Assembly: GCA_005239945.1 (NCBI GenBank)
Contig: SBAY01000108.1
Coordinates: 1 to 6,293 of the forward strand
DNA: 6,293 nucleotides
Reading direction: 5' to 3'
Source of the DNA: Nitrospira sp.
Lineage (GTDB): Bacteria > UBA9089 > CG2-30-40-21 > SBAY01
Positions 1 through 5,169 of this stretch are shown here, one piece after another. Made by a program: the position numbers and the translations under genes. The stretch's first letter is position 1, and every line of letters begins with the position of its first letter. Below the pieces are notes generated by a model. That model was not told the origin of the DNA and did no database searches. It worked only from the letters and a program-made list of their open reading frames with translations.

Positions 1-112
1 ATATAGTATGTGTCATATGGCACAACATAAAGGGTAAAATCCGATCTGGTTCAAATAGTAAAGTGTTACCCACAAATTTTACACGCACCCATCGAGGGCC
101 AGCAATTCTCAT
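1..112 (-). CDS. Possible 5' end of an unidentified leftward gene (partial)
   Basis: An ATG at 112-110 on the - strand opens a frame that stays open for 37 codons to the window edge, so only an N-terminus would be visible. The peptide starts MRIAGPRWVRVKFVGN and continues with a segment reading FEPDRILPFMLCHM. The pattern is a beta-like stretch followed by an amphipathic helix. It loosely recalls the N-terminus of winged-helix (SARP/BTAD-like) regulators, where a 'PDxR..LLAYLA' helix follows a short beta hairpin, but this is a guess from pattern only. No Shine-Dalgarno sequence precedes the ATG; the upstream bases are a GACAGGATT-type repeat. A plausible promoter lies at 172-199. An open frame of this length can arise by chance, and the first bases also belong to an inverted repeat, so confidence is low. 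Confidence 0.3.
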   Translation of the reverse strand, partial: MRIAGPRWVRVKFVGNTLLFEPDRILPFMLCHMTHTI

Positions 113-171
113 TTTGACTTTTTGACAGGATTGACAGGATTAAGCAGGATTAATAAAATGTATTGTTAAGG

Positions 172-199
172 GTTATAGGATACGGAATTTCTAACGCAA
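172..199 (-). promoter_or_regulatory. Candidate leftward sigma-70-type promoter
   Basis: Read on the - strand there is a TTGCGT (-35, positions 199-194), a 16-bp spacer and TATAAC (-10, positions 177-172). It would start a transcript near 165, leading into the possible reading frame that begins at 112. It lies inside the inverted-repeat element. In AT-rich DNA such matches occur by chance, so this is modest evidence only. Confidence 0.3.
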
Positions 200-211
200 A
201 CGCTCAAAACG

Positions 212-234
212 GTGGAAGAAAACATTTTCTCCAC
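212..234. repeat. Small hairpin at the centre of the upstream inverted repeat
   Basis: GTGGA (212-216) pairs with TCCAC (230-234). After one unpaired A, GAAAA (218-222) pairs with TTTTC (225-229) around a CA turn. It sits in the interior of the 74-319 element, giving the whole element a nested stem structure. There is no following T-run, so it does not look like a terminator. Confidence 0.45.
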
Positions 235-320
235 AGTAAACATAAACCGCGATTGTAAAAAATCCTGTTTATCCTGTAATCCTGTCTAAAATTAGAATTG
301 ATGTGCGTGTAATAAATTTC

Positions 321-349
321 TTGCATTTATTCCTGCTTTATGATACAAT
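321..349 (+). promoter_or_regulatory. Probable carAB promoter (extended -10)
   Basis: TTGCAT (321-326) serves as -35, followed by exactly 17 bp and TACAAT (344-349) as -10. TG at 341-342, one base before the hexamer, makes an extended -10. Transcription would start near 356 and give a leader of about 58 nt. That leader shows no obvious PyrR-type anti-terminator or attenuator structure. The promoter begins immediately beyond the end of the 74-319 inverted repeat. Confidence 0.6.
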
Positions 350-402
350 CTTTAAGGGACAAGGTAGATTTTCCTGCCGGATATTCTTTTAGAAAAATCA
401 TC

Positions 403-408
403 AAGGAG
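403..408 (+). promoter_or_regulatory. Ribosome binding site of carA
   Basis: AAGGAG lies 5 nt before the ATG at 414. This supports the chosen carA start and shows that the organism uses standard Shine-Dalgarno initiation. Confidence 0.85.
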
Positions 409-413
409 TTTAA

Positions 414-1526
414 ATGAAAACAATTATTGCCTTAGAGGATGGGAGGGTATTTGAAGGCAATTCTTTTGCTGGCTCAGGCGAAAGATATGGTGAAATAGTC
501 TTTAATACCTCTATGACCGGCTATCAAGAAATCCTCACTGACCCATCCTATAAAGGACAGATAGTAACTATGACCTATCCTTTGATTGGTAATTATGGGG
601 TAAATGAGGAGGATATTGAGTCAGCCAAACCCCAGGTAGAGGGCTTTGTTGTCAAGGAATATAGCCGAATTTATAGTAATTGGCGGGCAAAAAAGAGCCT
701 GGCAGAGTATTTAGAGGAACATAATATTATTGGAGTAGAGGGTGTGGACACCCGGGCACTGACCAAACATATCAGAACTCGGGGGGCGATGAAGGCAGTT
801 ATCTCAACCATCGATTTAGACAAAGAAAGTCTCATAGCCAAGGCAAAAGCCTCCCTTGGTTTGGTGGGATTAGACCTGGTTAAAGAGGTTACCTGTCAGA
901 AAATTCAAAATCCAAAATTCAAAATCCAAAATCCAAAATTTAAGGTAGTGGCGATTGATTATGGGATAAAATACAATATCCTCAGGATGCTGGCAGAAAC
1001 AGGCTGTAATGTAACAGTCGTTCCAGCTCATACCCCTGCTGACCAGATTCTGGCGATGAACCCAGATGGTATTTTCTTATCCAATGGACCCGGCGACCCT
1101 GAAGGAGTGCCTTATGCCATCAAAACAGTCAAAAAACTAATTTTCGAATTTCCAATTTCCAATTTCCAATTTCCAATCCCAATCTTCGGTATCTGCTTGG
1201 GACATCAGATTTTAGGTTTAGCTTTGGGTGGAAAAACCTACAAACTTAAATTTGGCCATCGTGGAGGAAATCAACCGGTCAAAGATTTAAAAACTGGGAA
1301 GATAGATATTACCTCGCAGAATCACGGCTTTTGTGTGGATATTGACTCTTTGAACAAGGACGAGGTTGAGATTACCCACATCAACCCAAATGACCAAACA
1401 CTTGAAGGAATGAGACATAAGAGATTGCCTATCTTTTCTGTTCAATACCACCCGGAGGCATCTCCAGGTCCCCACGATGCCAAACATCTATTCAATGAAT
1501 TCATAAGACTTATAAAACCTATATGA
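414..1526 (+). CDS. carA: Carbamoyl-phosphate synthase small (glutaminase) subunit CarA
   Basis: CarA hydrolyses glutamine and channels the ammonia to CarB in the cytoplasm, the first step towards pyrimidines and arginine. The product has 370 residues, close to the usual 360-385. Residues 1 to about 155 form the CarA N-terminal domain (TSMTGYQEILTDPSY near 32-46, GVEGVDTRALTKHIR near 107-121). Residues from about 178 form a class I glutamine amidotransferase domain. The nucleophile is Cys261 in GICLGHQ, and the partners are His346 and Glu348 in QYHPEASPGPHDA. The oxyanion and glutamine-binding segment SNGPGDPEG is at 223-231. All key residues are present. The start is fixed by the AAGGAG site and by N-terminal similarity to known CarA. 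Oddities are two in-frame heptanucleotide arrays. One codes for residues 163-176 in the interdomain linker and the other for about residues 245-256 just before the nucleophile strand. carB follows after 26 bp. Identity is certain from family knowledge. Confidence 0.98.
   Translation: MKTIIALEDGRVFEGNSFAGSGERYGEIVFNTSMTGYQEILTDPSYKGQIVTMTYPLIGNYGVNEEDIESAKPQVEGFVVKEYSRIYSNWRAKKSLAEYLEEHNIIGVEGVDTRALTKHIRTRGAMKAVISTIDLDKESLIAKAKASLGLVGLDLVKEVTCQKIQNPKFKIQNPKFKVVAIDYGIKYNILRMLAETGCNVTVVPAHTPADQILAMNPDGIFLSNGPGDPEGVPYAIKTVKKLIFEFPISNFQFPIPIFGICLGHQILGLALGGKTYKLKFGHRGGNQPVKDLKTGKIDITSQNHGFCVDIDSLNKDEVEITHINPNDQTLEGMRHKRLPIFSVQYHPEASPGPHDAKHLFNEFIRLIKPI
900..941 (+). repeat. In-frame heptanucleotide array in the carA interdomain linker
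   Basis: There are six contiguous 7-bp units, AAAATTC / AAAATCC / AAAATTC / AAAATCC / AAAATCC / AAAATTT. They encode KIQNPKF twice in a row (residues 163-169 and 170-176). The array lies between KEVT, the end of the N-terminal domain, and KVVAIDYG, the first strand of the amidotransferase domain. E. coli CarA has an unrelated linker there. The two 21-bp halves differ at only two bases, both third codon positions. Confidence 0.9.
1147..1180 (+). repeat. In-frame AATTTCC heptanucleotide array in carA
   Basis: There are four perfect AATTTCC units (1147-1174), then a decayed AATCCC (1175-1180). They encode roughly EFPISNFQFPIP (residues 245-256). By alignment from memory to E. coli CarA (QKFLETDIPVFGICLGHQ), the segment adds about eight or nine residues to the loop just before the beta strand that leads to the nucleophile Cys261. 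The frame and the strand IPIFGICLGH are intact. Confidence 0.85.
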
Positions 1527-1539
1527 CCTATTATATTTA

Positions 1540-1547
1540 AGAAGGAG
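1540..1547 (+). promoter_or_regulatory. Ribosome binding site of carB
   Basis: AGAAGGAG lies 5 nt before the ATG at 1553, within the 26-bp carA-carB gap. It fixes the carB start. No promoter or terminator fits in the gap, so co-transcription with carA is expected. Confidence 0.88.
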
Positions 1548-1552
1548 AAACA

Positions 1553-4500
1553 ATGCCAAAACGGACAGACATTCATAAAATCTTGATAATCGGCTCAGGT
1601 CCTATTATTATCAGCCAGGGCTGTGAATTCGATTACTCAGGCACCCAGGCTTGCAAGGCATTAAAGGAAGAGGGTTATTCCGTCATCTTGGTCAATTCTA
1701 ATCCAGCCACGATTATGACTGACCCTCAGATGGCCGACCGAATTTACATTGAGCCAATCACGCCGGAGGTAGTAACCAAAATCATCGAGCGGGAGGGACC
1801 TGATGCCCTTTTACCCACACTCGGAGGACAAACCAGTCTTAATGTGGCGGTTAAGGTAGCTGAAATGGGTGTGCTGGAGAAATTCAAGGTAGAGATGATT
1901 GGGGCAAAATACCAGGCTATCAAGAAGGCAGAAGACCGCCATCTGTTTAAGGAGGCAATACAGCGAGTTGGGCTTGATGTCCCAAAGAGTGGCCTGGCAA
2001 AAACAATGGAAGAGGCACGTAAAGTCGCCGATGCGTTGGGATTTCCCTTGATTATCAGACCGAGTTTTACCCTTGGCGGCACGGGTGGAGGTGTAGTCTA
2101 TAATGTTGAGGAGTTTGAAAAGATAGCGGCGATTGGGCTTTCGAGCAGTATGACTTCAGAAATATTGATTGAGGAGTCGGTTCTTGGCTGGAAAGAATAT
2201 GAATTAGAGGTGATGCGTGATACTAAGGATAATGTAGTTATCATCTGCAGTATAGAAAATTTAGACCCGATGGGTATTCATACAGGCGACTCGATTACCG
2301 TGGCTCCAGCCCAAACCCTTTCAGATAAGGAATATCAAATAATGCGGGATGCGGCTATAGCCATCATTCGTGAGATTGGGGTAGAAACTGGTGGTTCGAA
2401 TATTCAGTTTGCCGTTCATCCGGAGAATGGCAGGATGGTCGTCATAGAGATGAACCCACGGGTCTCGCGGAGTTCTGCCTTAGCCTCAAAGGCAACTGGT
2501 TTCCCCATTGCCAGGATAGCGGCTAAATTAGCCGTTGGCTTATCCTTAGATGAAATTCCCAACGATATTACTAAGGAAACCCCTGCTTCTTTTGAGCCGA
2601 GTATCGATTATTGTGTGGTCAAACTTCCACGATTTATCTTCGAAAAATTCCCCCAGGCAGAGGATGTGCTGGGTATTTCTATGAGGTCGGTCGGAGAGGC
2701 TATGGCTATTGGCCGGACATTTAAGGAGGCATTACAAAAGGGCTTACGGTCATTGGAAATAGGTAGATTTGGGCTTGGGGCAGATGGGAAGGATAGGTGT
2801 CAGGTGTCAGGCATCAGGTATCAGGGAACAGAAATTAAAGAAAAGTTGGTTGTGCCAAATTCCGAGAGAATTTTTTATGTCAGAGAAGCGTTCAAGATGG
2901 GGATGGAAATAGACGAGATTTATGAATTGACTAAGATTGACAGGTGGTTTTTGGATAATATCAAGCAGATTGTGGAGATGGAGGAAAAAATCGAAAATCG
3001 AAAATCGAAAATCGAAAATGATGGTGAACTACTGCGAAAGGCTAAAAAATATGGGTTTAGCGATAGGCAATTGGCTCATCTTTTAGATACGGATGAGGAA
3101 GCCATTCGTAGCCTGCGAAAGAAATATGGTCTGGAGCCGGTTTTCAAATTGGTTGATACCTGTGCCGCAGAGTTTCCTGCCTACACCCCATATTATTATT
3201 CCACTTATGAAGAAGAGGATGAAACCCGACCATCCCAGAAAAAGAAAGTAATGATTCTGGGTGGGGGACCAAATCGGATTGGTCAGGGGATTGAGTTTGA
3301 CTACTGTTGTTGTCAGGCCGCCTTTGCTTTAAAAGAAGAGGGCTATGAGAGTATTATGGTCAACTGTAATCCTGAGACGGTCTCCACTGACTATGATACC
3401 TCCGACAGGCTTTATTTCGAACCAATGACACGAGAGGATATTTTAAGTATTGTCGAGAAAGAAAAGCCGGAGGGAGTAATTATTCAATTAGGAGGGCAAA
3501 CCCCGTTAAATCTGGCTATTCCTTTAGAAAAGGCAGGGGTAAAAATCCTTGGGACTTCAACCGATTCCATAGATAGAGCCGAAGACCGCAAACGGTTCAA
3601 GGAGTTATTGCAAAAACTCGGGCTCAAACAAACCCCTAATGATACTGGCACATCCCCACAAGAGGCAAAGAAGATTGCTCAAAAGATAGGCTATCCGGTC
3701 CTGATGCGGCCTTCTTATGTGCTGGGTGGCCGGGCAATGGAGATTGTCTATGATGAGGAAGAATTGGAAAAATATATGCAGAAAGCGGTTGAGGCATCGC
3801 CTGAACATCCTGTTCTGGTGGATAAATTCCTTGAGGATGCGATTGAGGTAGATGTAGATGCCCTAAGCGATGGAGAGATGGTGGTTATTGCTGGAATTAT
3901 GGAACACATCGAGCATGCGGGTATCCATTCAGGTGATTCAACTTGTGTCCTTCCTCCCCATACCCTTTCTGAACCAATCATTGAAAAACTCAAACAGAAT
4001 ACTTATGCCTTAGCCAGAGAGCTTAATGTCATTGGTTTGATTAACATCCAGTATGCCATTAGAGAAAACGAGGTTTTCGTCCTGGAAGTCAACCCACGGG
4101 CATCCAGAACCATACCCTTTGTCTCAAAGGCAATTGGGGTATCGCTGGCAAGTTTAGCCACTAAGGTTATGCTCGGGAAAACACTTAAAGGTTTTGGTTT
4201 TACTAAGGAAATCATACCTGAACATGTGGCGGTTAAAGAGGTGGTCTTTCCATTCCTCCGATTCCCAGGGGTAGATACCGTTCTTGGACCTGAGATGAAA
4301 TCTACGGGTGAGGTGATGAGTTTGGATACGACCTTTGGTATGGCCTTTGCTAAATCCCAACTTGCCGCAGGACAAATCTTGCCCAAACAAGGCACCATCT
4401 TTATCTCCGTCAAGGATAAGGATAAACCCGTGATACTTTCAGCGGTTGAGCGATTTGTCAAATTAGGATTTAACCTTGTTGGCACCGCCGGAACATGGAA

Positions 4501-4789
4501 ATTCTTCAACGAAAGGGGTTTTAAGATGGGTAGTGTTTTCAAGGTAGGTGAGGGAAGACCAGATGTGGTTGATTTGATGAAGAATGGAGAGATTGCCTTA
4601 GTTATAAACACACCTTCCGGGAAGAAACCAAGACAGGATGAGGTAAAGATTCGCACCAATGCTTACCTCCACTCTATCCCCATTATCACCACTGCCCAGG
4701 GGGTATTGGCGGCCGCCGATGGCATCGAAGCACTCATAAAAGGTGAATTAAAGGTGAAATCTATTCAGGAATACCACATCAGGAAGTAA
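1553..4789 (+). CDS. carB: Carbamoyl-phosphate synthase large subunit CarB
   Basis: CarB makes carbamoyl phosphate from bicarbonate, CarA-derived ammonia and two ATP. The product has 1078 residues (about 1073 in E. coli). Residues 1 to about 400 are the carboxyphosphate half: GSGPIIISQGCEFDYSG at 14-30, Arg129, Arg169 before the glycine-rich loop LGGTGGG, Glu215, Gln285, Glu299 and Asn301. Residues about 401-560 are the oligomerisation domain (IDRWFL, VDTCAAEF). Residues about 565-940 are the carbamate-phosphorylating half: GGGPNRIGQGIEFDY, Arg719, Gln833, Glu845 and Asn847. Residues about 945-1078 are the MGS-like allosteric domain. There, Thr978 and Thr981 correspond to the E. coli UMP/IMP-pocket threonines, so nucleotide or ornithine control is plausible. 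The catalytic set is complete. Two heptanucleotide arrays lie in the oligomerisation domain, at residues 415-425 and 479-490. The start is set by AGAAGGAG. Identity is certain. Confidence 0.99.
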   Translation: MPKRTDIHKILIIGSGPIIISQGCEFDYSGTQACKALKEEGYSVILVNSNPATIMTDPQMADRIYIEPITPEVVTKIIEREGPDALLPTLGGQTSLNVAVKVAEMGVLEKFKVEMIGAKYQAIKKAEDRHLFKEAIQRVGLDVPKSGLAKTMEEARKVADALGFPLIIRPSFTLGGTGGGVVYNVEEFEKIAAIGLSSSMTSEILIEESVLGWKEYELEVMRDTKDNVVIICSIENLDPMGIHTGDSITVAPAQTLSDKEYQIMRDAAIAIIREIGVETGGSNIQFAVHPENGRMVVIEMNPRVSRSSALASKATGFPIARIAAKLAVGLSLDEIPNDITKETPASFEPSIDYCVVKLPRFIFEKFPQAEDVLGISMRSVGEAMAIGRTFKEALQKGLRSLEIGRFGLGADGKDRCQVSGIRYQGTEIKEKLVVPNSERIFYVREAFKMGMEIDEIYELTKIDRWFLDNIKQIVEMEEKIENRKSKIENDGELLRKAKKYGFSDRQLAHLLDTDEEAIRSLRKKYGLEPVFKLVDTCAAEFPAYTPYYYSTYEEEDETRPSQKKKVMILGGGPNRIGQGIEFDYCCCQAAFALKEEGYESIMVNCNPETVSTDYDTSDRLYFEPMTREDILSIVEKEKPEGVIIQLGGQTPLNLAIPLEKAGVKILGTSTDSIDRAEDRKRFKELLQKLGLKQTPNDTGTSPQEAKKIAQKIGYPVLMRPSYVLGGRAMEIVYDEEELEKYMQKAVEASPEHPVLVDKFLEDAIEVDVDALSDGEMVVIAGIMEHIEHAGIHSGDSTCVLPPHTLSEPIIEKLKQNTYALARELNVIGLINIQYAIRENEVFVLEVNPRASRTIPFVSKAIGVSLASLATKVMLGKTLKGFGFTKEIIPEHVAVKEVVFPFLRFPGVDTVLGPEMKSTGEVMSLDTTFGMAFAKSQLAAGQILPKQGTIFISVKDKDKPVILSAVERFVKLGFNLVGTAGTWKFFNERGFKMGSVFKVGEGRPDVVDLMKNGEIALVINTPSGKKPRQDEVKIRTNAYLHSIPIITTAQGVLAAADGIEALIKGELKVKSIQEYHIRK
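2795..2829 (+). repeat. In-frame AGGTRTC heptanucleotide array in carB
   Basis: Units are AGGTGTC, AGGTGTC, AGGCATC, AGGTATC and a decayed AGGGAAC. They encode RCQVSGIRYQG (from residue 415). The array is at the start of the oligomerisation domain, in a loop of variable length between LEIGRFG and the conserved helix around FYVREAF. The words TCAGGTGTCAG (2800-2810) and TCAGGTATCAGG (2814-2825) recur exactly in the non-coding region upstream of ispA (6114-6124 and 6070-6081). Confidence 0.85.
2987..3020 (+). repeat. In-frame AAAATCG heptanucleotide array in carB
   Basis: There are four perfect AAAATCG units (2987-3014) and a partial fifth (to 3020). They encode KIENRKSKIEND (residues 479-490). 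The array sits in the oligomerisation domain between IDRWFL and the GFSDRQLAHL helix. Compared from memory with E. coli CarB (EEKVAEVGITGLNADFL), total length here differs by only about one residue, so the array appears to have replaced the native loop rather than lengthened it. Confidence 0.88.
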
Positions 4790-4819
4790 AAATTAGTAAC
4801 TACTTAGGTTGTTAGGTTC

Positions 4820-5008
4820 CAGAAATTCCCCAACTTGGGTGCAATAATTAGGATTGTCATCTGTACCAGCAGATTACATTTTTAGCCACGAAGACACAAA
4901 GACACTAAATTTTACTAAAATTTCCTTTTGTGGAATTTTGTGTCTTGGTGACTTTGTGGCATATCTTTCCTTACTACCTCGGTAATTTTAAAACTTGGGG
5001 AATTTCTG
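4820..5008. mobile_element. MITE-like element, 189 bp, with terminal inverted repeats and 9-bp direct repeat
   Basis: The ends are CAGAAATTCCCCAACTT (4820-4836) and its reverse complement at 4992-5008, matching at 16 of 17 positions. The element is flanked on both sides by GTTAGGTTC (4811-4819 and 5009-5017), which looks like a target-site duplication. It encodes no protein. Its centre holds a second long stem (4885-4960), so the whole element could fold into one nested hairpin. It lies in the convergent gap between carB and ispA, where it could also act as a bidirectional transcription barrier. Non-autonomous element status is inferred; the mobilising family is unknown. One caution is that the flank is itself a TTAGGTT-type tandem patch, so the direct repeat could partly be coincidental. 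Confidence 0.65.
4885..4960. repeat. Long internal hairpin with GCCACGAAGACAC-type arms
   Basis: Arms 4885-4919 and 4926-4960 are complementary at 28 of 35 positions, with a 6-nt loop; three of the seven mismatches would be G-U pairs in RNA. The arms carry degenerate AAGACAC steps, and the right arm read in reverse gives the same motif. A half-copy of this motif occurs upstream of ispA at 6153-6190. There is no strong T-run, so it is not a classic Rho-independent terminator. Confidence 0.75.
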
Positions 5009-5011
5009 GTT

Positions 5012-5039
5012 AGGTTCAAGGTTCAAAGTTGGTAGATTG
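5012..5039 (+). repeat. Degenerate AGGTTCA heptamer patch
   Basis: Units are AGGTTCA, AGGTTCA, AAGTTGG and TAGATTG, starting inside the right-hand direct repeat of the MITE-like element. With TTAGGTT (4804-4810) and TTAGGTTC (4812-4819) on the other side, it suggests that the element inserted into a pre-existing short tandem patch. Non-coding. Confidence 0.5.
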
Positions 5040-5096
5040 GTGCTCTTCGTATTTCTTGAGCTATAGCAGTTATTAGTCAAGACTTCTTCTCATTAT

Positions 5097-5149
5097 CGGA
5101 TGTCCGAACTTGTTCGGGGCATTTTCCCTAAACCAAGTTGAGGCATCCG
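5097..5149. repeat. Small inverted repeat in the carB-ispA gap
   Basis: The 16-base segment 5097-5112 and the reverse complement of 5134-5149 agree at 13 positions: CGGATG with CATCCG, and AACTTG with CAAGTT. A competing short palindrome CCGAACTTGTTCGG is at 5104-5117. It could help stop convergent transcription, but no convincing T-run follows on either strand. The rest of 5040-5169 shows nothing recognisable. Confidence 0.35.
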
Positions 5150-5169
5150 TCGATTTTTCGGATAGGCAC

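Larger units (their letters stand above)
74..319. repeat. Long imperfect inverted-repeat element with GACAGGATT tandem units
   Basis: The left arm contains two perfect GACAGGATT units (124-132, 133-141) and a related AAGCAGGATT (142-151). The right arm at 261-286 is its reverse complement with one mismatch and two single-base gaps. The pairing continues outward: CAATTCT (103-109) with AGAATTG (294-300), CATC (90-93) with GATG (300-303), TTACACGCA (79-87) with TGCGTGTAA (304-312), and AAATTT on both outer ends. About 110 bp separate the inner arms. The centre carries its own hairpin at 212-234. No clear target-site duplication is visible at the ends. It could be a decayed non-autonomous element or an inverted duplication; no protein is encoded in it. 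Apart from the putative promoter at 172-199, it fills most of the gene-free stretch before carA. Confidence 0.6.

Noticed and set aside
10..23. Near-palindrome GTGTCATATGGCAC as an operator site
   Set aside because: It is a single short copy with one mismatched pair, lies far from the carA promoter and is within a possible coding frame. It is easily expected by chance.
356..413. PyrR-binding leader, attenuator or riboswitch before carA
   Set aside because: The leader is only about 58 nt, with no stable alternative stems, no T-rich terminator and no recognisable PyrR anti-antiterminator sequence.
900..3020. Frameshifts, assembly errors or pseudogenisation caused by the internal repeats
   Set aside because: The frame is intact through all four arrays, and every conserved motif downstream is present in the same frame, so both genes look functional.
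4003..4659. Long open frame (218 codons) antisense to carB
   Set aside because: It lies fully within the carB coding region, has no ribosome site or recognisable motif, and is explained by codon composition of the opposite strand. The shorter antisense frames over carA, carB and ispA were rejected for the same reason.
5099..5125. Rho-independent terminator for carB based on CCGAACTTGTTCGG followed by GGGGCATTTT
   Set aside because: The stem is short or bulged and the T-run is interrupted and only four long. I list the region as an inverted repeat only.
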